Part shown: in pieces, positions 61,501 to 64,000 of the stretch
Layout: each line of letters opens with the position of its first letter
Position numbering within the stretch: position 1 is the first letter of the stretch
Source of the DNA: Mytilus trossulus
Taxonomy: Eukaryota; Mollusca; Bivalvia; Mytilida; Mytilidae
Direction: 5' to 3'
Assembly (NCBI RefSeq): GCF_036588685.1
Contig: NC_086386.1
Coordinates: 43,757,878-43,821,877, forward strand
Length of the DNA: 64,000 nucleotides
Made by a program: the position numbers and the translations under genes
Notes under the pieces: model-generated
Database searches by the model: none
Seen by the model: the letters and a program-made list of their open reading frames with translations, nothing else
Told to the model about the DNA's origin: nothing

Positions 61501-62099
61501 GAGGTATGATTAGACAACATGTACTCTGTGCGACAATTTTCCCTTCAATTTCGTCTTTAAAAACTTTCAAGGTCATTGTACCTATTGTTTTATTGATAGA
61601 GCTCTCGAGATAGAGCTATCTGTAAACCAAACAAATATTCCTCCATTTTCTACTATAATAAAACAAATAACTGTTATTTGCAAAGGTACTGAATTGGTAG
61701 TTTAGATAGTTATGTAGTGCACTTTCTTTGCAAATTTTTTCCTTCAATTTCGTTTTTAAAAAGTTTTCAAGGTCATAGTTTCTCTTGCTGTATTATTGAT
61801 AGATTTATCTGTAAACCCCTCAAACATTCCTGTGTTTTGTACTATAATATATAGTAGAATCCTATTGAAAACAAGACAACTAACAGCTAGTTGGGATTTA
61901 ATTGTTTGCATGTAGCCAGTAATTTAAATATTTACTTAAAAGATCATCTTTTAAATAACTTGTGTATGGTTAATTTTGTGGGTGTATTATTGAAAACTAT
62001 CTATGGTTCAAAGGTGGACAGTTTGAAAAAGATGTAGATCTTATTTATATATATAAGAATGCACTTATTTGTGCAGCTGGATTAGAACATGCAATGGAG
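37422..62099 (+). CDS. Partial intron-rich gene of unknown function (reconstructed from spliced exons)
   Basis: No long ORF exists here, but a set of short open stretches each begins after an AG with a pyrimidine tract and most end in a GT donor. Read in order they keep phase at every junction: 37422-37542, 39729-39762, 41038-41072, 41305-41368, 42428-42547, (43016-43063), 53744-53927, 57226-57298, 59070-59143, 62077-62099. The joined product would be about 240 residues, rich in Leu/Ile/Lys and probably helical, with no signal peptide or motif that I recognise. First and last exons are not found; the gene probably continues past the right edge. Phase agreement was partly selected for while choosing exons, so the chain is a hypothesis; exons at 42428, 53744 and 59070 are the strongest. 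Confidence 0.5.
37925..38080 (-). repeat. Long copy of interspersed repeat R1
   Basis: 'agaagatgtggtatgattgc', 'ctatgagacaactatccac', 'caccgtacggccttcaacaa' and 'tcagctataatgaggcc' follow in the order of the long R1 form. Lies in intron DNA of the putative gene. Confidence 0.7.
38698..38853. mobile_element. MITE-A copy 1 (degenerate)
   Basis: Begins CAGTGGC and ends with ggatccact; the interior has 'gcactgactgacttaaggg' and 'atgcttcagtgattccctat', shared with the copy at 45402-45551. Confidence 0.55.
39729..39762 (+). CDS. Candidate exon 2 of the unknown gene
   Basis: Acceptor ttatctcccttgtcag and donor gaag|gtatgt are both strong. 34 nt; the only open phase gives FEASFVCNYVK, and it is the phase left by the previous exon. 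Confidence 0.45.
40420..40605 (-). repeat. Partial copy of repeat R4
   Basis: Complement of the complete R4 copy at 63325-63791: 'tctatgttcagtggactatg', 'aacatgtgtactaagtttca' and 'gcttcatcaaaaactttaa' appear in reversed order and strand. Confidence 0.65.
40606..40840 (-). repeat. Interspersed repeat R2, inverted long copy
   Basis: 'agagggacagtcaaactcat', 'gacagtgccatggctaaaaa', 'gacaaacagacaacc' and 'atctcagatgctccggaagg' are the complement of the copies at 8497 and 8800. Confidence 0.65.
41038..41072 (+). CDS. Candidate exon 3 of the unknown gene
   Basis: Acceptor ttttttcttctccag is strong; the donor acc|gttatt is weak. Reads IVMQLFHIGYL with two bases left over, which the next exon completes to Pro. 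Confidence 0.3.
41305..41368 (+). CDS. Candidate exon 4 of the unknown gene
   Basis: Acceptor ctctatatttcag and donor gcg|gtaaat. 64 nt; reads SKVYVPQYAVFENVFQLKFSA in the single open phase (21 codons, of which the first 20 are SKVYVPQYAVFENVFQLKFS). Confidence 0.5.
41929..42197. mobile_element. 269-bp MITE with TAA target duplication
   Basis: GGGAGCTACCATTTGATTT at the left is exactly inverted at the right, flanked on both sides by TAA. A long G tract sits inside the left end and a C tract inside the right end. The interior is an A-rich tandem of 'aaaaaaggcaggac'-like units. A related end is found at 1545. Confidence 0.8.
42428..42547 (+). CDS. Candidate exon 5 of the unknown gene
   Basis: Acceptor ttctttctgtctgtttttaaag and donor gatg|gtaggt. 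Exactly 40 codons, phase 0 at both ends, beginning IIVQFANQFRSVAEIKVQSY. The composition looks strongly coding and helical. Confidence 0.6.
43016..43063 (+). CDS. Weak candidate exon 6 of the unknown gene
   Basis: Acceptor catttttgtag and donor ttt|gtatat. Sixteen codons in phase 0 (LDKQIMKPNETHILNF). It fits but could be chance. Confidence 0.2.
43351..43550. mobile_element. 200-bp MITE with TA target duplication
   Basis: CTGTAAATTCAGAAATTATT and its inverted copy form the ends, followed by a further inverted 'gcg' and 'attattgcga' segment. TA flanks both sides (43349-43350, 43551-43552). The open stretch 43251-43535 is chance. Confidence 0.8.
43560..45400. other. Presumed intron DNA, no feature seen
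   Basis: AT-rich with homopolymer runs. Several pyrimidine-AG sites are followed only by stops. No exon supported. Confidence 0.4.
45402..45551. mobile_element. MITE-A copy 2
   Basis: Starts AGTGGCGGATCCAG, contains 'ccactgactgcctaagaga' and a C/G-run near 45520, and ends 'aatccacatctg'. Flanks ATGAT/ATGAC differ by one base, consistent with a decayed 5-bp duplication. Confidence 0.6.
45712..46170. mobile_element. 459-bp MITE with TA target duplication
   Basis: GGTTACAAGAGCGCAATTAT at the left is repeated inverted at the right end (with a one-base difference near position 22), flanked by TA on both sides. No coding capacity. TA duplication suggests a Tc1/mariner-like mobiliser. Confidence 0.8.
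46171..48864. other. Presumed intron DNA with one doubtful open stretch
   Basis: At 47318-47552 a frame stays open after ttggcttacag for about 70 codons with balanced composition, but there is no clear donor and its phase does not fit the exon chain. Nothing else supported. Confidence 0.35.
48880..48994. mobile_element. MITE-A copy 3 (left end truncated)
   Basis: G-rich 'gggggctccaac' and 'ggagggggttcc' words followed by the right end 'cagatccgccactg'. Confidence 0.55.
49640..49777. mobile_element. MITE-A copy 4 with 5-bp duplication GCCAA
   Basis: CAGAGGCCAATTTAG at the left and CTGGATCGCCACTG at the right; GCCAA flanks both sides (49635-49639, 49778-49782). Confidence 0.75.
50305..50465. 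mobile_element. MITE-A copy 5 (degenerate)
   Basis: 'caggggcagatccagccatt' at the left; interior 'cccattcaaatgcattgata' is shared with the copies at 53322 and 54305; the right end is decayed ('cccactgggg'). Confidence 0.6.
50680..50788. mobile_element. MITE-A copy 6 with 5-bp duplication AATTA
   Basis: CAGTGGTGGATCAAC at the left and AGCCTCTG at the right; AATTA on both sides (50675-50679, 50789-50793). Confidence 0.7.
51086..51117. repeat. Poly(T) run
   Basis: About 26 consecutive T residues ending at tttagatc. Could act as a pyrimidine tract but no exon follows. Confidence 0.8.
51716..52020 (+). repeat. Interspersed repeat R2 split by MITE-A
   Basis: 'gattcatgttgctcagtc' and 'atagttttct' lie left of the insert; 'tttctgtgtagag', 'gtttgtcttttc' and 'ccatggcattgtcattttc' lie right of it. 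Removing 51751-51911 and one TTTCT restores a continuous R2 order. Confidence 0.7.
51751..51911. mobile_element. MITE-A copy 7, nested in repeat R2, 5-bp duplication TTTCT
   Basis: Left end CAGAGGCGGATTTAG, right end CTGGATCCGCCACTG, TTTCT on both sides (51746-51750, 51912-51916). The best-dated insertion in the window because the host repeat is known. Confidence 0.85.
52021..53321. other. Presumed intron DNA, no feature seen
   Basis: An open run after 'ttccttttcag' at about 52409 (34 codons to caaag|gttgtg) is possible but unconvincing. A TA-rich patch lies at 52890-52912. Confidence 0.35.
53322..53484. mobile_element. MITE-A copy 8
   Basis: Left end CAGGGGCCTACCCAG, right end CTGGATCCGCCACTG; flanks ATCAG/CTCAG match at four of five bases. 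Inner 'ccattcaaatgcattgatca' is shared with other copies. Confidence 0.75.
53744..53927 (+). CDS. Candidate exon of the unknown gene (184 nt)
   Basis: Acceptor gcttttgttttag and donor acagg|gtatgt are both good. 61 codons plus one base; reads from IPSHLKIKGI to EIKYSERPKLQ without a stop. This is the longest exon in the chain. Confidence 0.6.
54305..54428. mobile_element. MITE-A copy 9 with 5-bp duplication ATACA
   Basis: Left end TAGGGGCGGATCCAG, right end CTGGATCCGCGCCTG, ATACA on both sides (54300-54304, 54429-54433). Each half contains 'ggggggttccaa'. Confidence 0.8.
54434..55654. other. Presumed intron DNA, no feature seen
   Basis: No coding or repeat signal that I can name. Confidence 0.35.
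55655..55724. mobile_element. MITE-A copy 10 (70 bp, internally deleted)
   Basis: CAGTTGCTGATCCAG at the left, CTGGATTCGCCACTG at the right, flanks CCTGG/CCTGA. The interior is mostly lost. Confidence 0.65.
56220..56431. mobile_element. 212-bp MITE-like element with GCGGGAYACGGGA motifs
   Basis: Ends TCATTGGGG and CCCCAATGA are inverted. The interior repeats a motif with the form gcgtgacacggga, gcatgatacgtga, gcgggacccgggg, gcgggatacggga and acgggatccggga. No duplication fixed. Confidence 0.6.
57226..57298 (+). CDS. Candidate exon of the unknown gene
   Basis: Acceptor ttaatattgttttag; with the one base carried from the previous exon it reads GCAVVSHIHANVAYLSIMSI and on to QRSW. The donor is uncertain; gt|gtatat at 57299 keeps phase with the next exon. 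Confidence 0.4.
57690..58060 (+). repeat. Diverged fragments of a long bivalve repeat
   Basis: 'gccattgagtgaccattttt', 'aggagttattgcccttgagt' and 'ttttgccctttaatgatgag' echo each other at spacings of about 170-210 bp, and 'aatacagcccttgcagggtc' is a dispersed mussel word. Related to the family at 36245 by my recollection. Confidence 0.4.
58127..58220 (+). repeat. Interspersed repeat R2 fragment
   Basis: 'agttttctatgttgtgtctt', 'gtatgtctgtttgtcttttt' and 'agccagtggtgatc'. Confidence 0.55.
59070..59143 (+). CDS. Candidate exon of the unknown gene
   Basis: Acceptor gagattttcccag and donor taaag|gtaagag are near consensus. 24 codons, IFFLYLRVLKTVKYSDWIRS followed by ITSK, with split codons at both ends. 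Confidence 0.6.
59420..59705 (+). repeat. Imperfect tandem repeat of about 75 bp, four units
   Basis: Each unit holds 'ggcatacatatcatggaagg' with 'gtttctctcttgct' and a 'cattcagt' tail. An R1 core is inserted at 59617-59652. The 105-codon open frame over this block is an artefact of the repetition. Confidence 0.6.
59845..59882 (+). repeat. Interspersed repeat R1 core
   Basis: 'cagttgtctcattggcactc' then 'ataccacatcttctt'. Confidence 0.6.
60265..60717. mobile_element. MITE-A copy 11 with seven internal tandem units
   Basis: Begins CAGTGGCTAATCCA and ends 'agctggatccc' with 'ctccctg'; flanks TTACA/TTTCA match at four of five. The interior is a tandem of about 52 bp: 'gatcaacacatttgagtggg', 'aacatatagttggaaccccc', 'ttttttggcc', seven times. 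The two minus-strand and one plus-strand open frames here only translate the repeat. Confidence 0.8.
60718..62070. other. Presumed intron DNA, no supported feature
   Basis: Two similar patches ('tcaatttcgtctttaaaaac' near 61545 and 'tcaatttcgtttttaaaaag' near 61745) suggest a local duplication of about 200 bp. The open stretch 61069-61305 has no motif. Confidence 0.35.
62077..62099 (+). CDS. Candidate micro-exon of the unknown gene
   Basis: Acceptor cacttatttgtgcag and donor ggag|gtaaag. 23 nt; completes an Ala codon from the previous exon and adds GLEHAME. The same frame is open upstream to about 61990, so the true 5' edge could be further left. Confidence 0.35.
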
Positions 62100-63324
62100 G
62101 TAAAGTAATACTGTTTTTGTCCATGTATTTATTATCTTTTCATTACAATACATGCATAATTGAATGTTACACTTTGCACCTAAGATTGAAGTCAATTTTC
62201 ATTAGCAAAGGCAGCTTAATATTACATCTTAAGAATACATGAAATTGTTTCGAAAACAGTCTCAGCCTTTCGATAGGGCTTTAAACTAAAGTGCATTTTA
62301 AATTTATTCCTGTCCTTTGATGAAATTGTTTCAATACATAGTTTTGATTTAGACAGATTTGCAATTTGTGCAACCAAGCAAAAATCTGTTTCTGTGGTTG
62401 GCCAGGTTTTTCACTTTCAAGTTCATTTTTTGTGTGTAAAGATTGCTTATATTGACTGTAACAATATGCATAGACTTCAAAACCTATGTAATAAGTATAT
62501 TCTTACATGCAGATTATACCAAACTAAGTTGCTTAGACAATTGTTCTTTGTTGAGCAGTTTATATACTGCTGTATTAGAACTTTTTTTTGTCAAATGTAT
62601 GAATATAATTTAATAGTAGATAAAACAATTTTTGAATAAAATTTTGTCATATTTATCCTAATTATGATATTAGTAAAGTATCTTTATTTACTTAATATGT
62701 TCTAGCTTGTTTCTACCAGTCGACTAAAGAATTTGACACTATTTCACTTTACAATTTATCACCGAATTGTAAAATCAGAATTTATATTCATCTTATATGG
62801 ACATCAATTAGATAGTTTTATTTACAAACAATTTGTCCCACCATCAATGAAGTTTAAATTAAACCATGATTGTAAATACATTTTTACAACCCCCTCTTCA
62901 CCTGGATAGAGGTAAATTGTAAAGGTATAAATTATCACTTTTATTGTATTTCTGACTGGGTTTCTATTTATTATTGTATAAGAGGGTTTGACTTTTGAGT
63001 CATTACACATCTGCGGTGTACGTGCATTTATGTGAATAAAAAGGAGATGTCAGGTATAATATGCCAATGATACAACAACCAGAACATATATTTTTAAAAG
63101 AGATATATTCAAAAAGTCACTTTTATAATTTAAAACGATGTGAAAAGTGAAATAAAGGTTTTTAGGCTCGAAAAGGTAACACTTTCACCTATTTTCTTAG
63201 CATGAAAAAATTAGATCTGAAATAGTTAGAACTGGCAACTTAAATTTGCACAAAAAATAACACAGTTTAACTGTCCTGGCTTTAGACTATTTTAGGTTAA
63301 CACATTTTAAGACCTTATTTTGCC
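62100..63324. other. Right-hand DNA with no exon identified
   Basis: An R1 fragment (aaaaaggagatgtcaggtat, then atgccaatgatacaac) is at 63038-63080 on the minus strand. The open stretch 62394-62639 is not convincing. Confidence 0.35.
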
Positions 63325-63791
63325 CCACTTATGCCCCACCTACGATAGTAGAGGGGCATTATGTTTTCTGGTCTGTGCCTCCGTTCGTTCGTTCGTTCGT
63401 TTGTCTGTGCGTCCGTCTGTACGTTCTTTCGTCCCGCTTCAGGTTAAAGTTTTTGGTCGAGGTAGTTTTTGATGAAGTTGAAGTCCAATCAATTTGAAAC
63501 TTAGTACACATGTTCCTCAGATCTTTCTAATTTTAATGCCAAATTATAGTTTTGACCCCAATTACATGGTCCACTGAACATAGAAAATGATAGTGCGAAG
63601 TTCAGGTTAAAGTTTTTGGTCAAGGTAGTTTTTGATGAAGTTTTGAAACTTAGTACACACGTTCCCTATGACATGATTTTTTTAATTTTAATTCCAAATT
63701 AAAGTTCTGACCACAATTTTCACGGTCCACTGAACACAGAAAATGATAGTGCGAGTGGGGCATCCGTGTACTATGGACACATTCTTGTTTT
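63325..63791 (+). repeat. Complete copy of interspersed repeat R4
   Basis: Starts 'cacctacgatagtagagggg' and ends 'ggggcatccgtgtactatgg' plus 'acacattcttgttt'. The body holds a near-duplicate of about 162 bp ('caggttaaagtttttggtc' at about 63440 and 63602) and a 'gttcgttcgttcgttcgt' microsatellite at 63383. A partial inverted copy is at 40420-40605. Confidence 0.7.
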
Positions 63792-64000
63792 TTAAAATAA
63801 CATAGCAATCCATATCTAATGCACATGCATTTTGAAAATGGTTATATAGTCTATTACATTGATTAATTCAGAGATAATAAGAACTTGGTTAATTGGCCTT
63901 TGAAGCTAAAACTGTCTGTCTATTTAAACCCTAAAAGGATTTACTTAACATCTACGGAATATTTTGACAATAGTATTTGAAGTATGTGTATCTGATTATG

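Overview
The window looks like nuclear DNA of a bivalve mollusc, most likely a mussel (Mytilidae). It is about two-thirds AT, contains animal-type spliced genes, and is packed with short interspersed repeats whose wording I associate with mussel genomes (for example the 'attgccaatgagacaac...' and 'tttagctcacctggcccga...' families). The species call is inference from memory of those repeats; no search was run.

Left third (about 1 to 31 kb): an HSP70 cluster with five copies. In order these are a divergent intact copy on the minus strand (3265-5061), a 5'-half pseudogene on the plus strand (7464-8320), a frameshifted pseudogene on the minus strand (9902-11644), and two nearly identical full-length cytosolic HSP70 genes arranged head to head (17826-19739 minus, 27339-29252 plus). 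Each of the last two ends in EEVD, has an uninterrupted coding exon, one intron in the 5' UTR, a TATA box and several heat-shock elements. Their coding regions and about 260 bp of 3' UTR match almost base for base, while introns and outer flanks differ, which points to gene conversion. The divergent copy and the frameshifted pseudogene share a 19-residue deletion in the lid and lack EEVD, so they form a separate lineage. A non-LTR retrotransposon remnant with a 2A-like peptide lies at the left edge. The spacer between the two EEVD genes carries a roughly 0.6 kb TIR element, a 3.0 kb element with CACGGTG ends and a 5-bp target duplication (Transib/RAG-like geometry, no transposase), a hairpin element and a palindromic CTGCAAA block.

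Middle (31 to 37 kb): a 3.26 kb satellite of about one hundred 32-bp units with a 752-bp segmental duplication inside it, followed by a long mussel-type interspersed repeat.

Right (37 to 64 kb): no long ORF. A chain of short open stretches with good splice sites and matching phases supports one intron-rich plus-strand gene from about 37.4 to 62.1 kb, continuing off the window; I do not recognise its product. Its introns hold many MITEs, including at least nine copies of a family with CAGTGGCGGATCCAG ends, four of them with perfect 5-bp target duplications. No tRNA, rRNA, CRISPR or bacterial features were seen.
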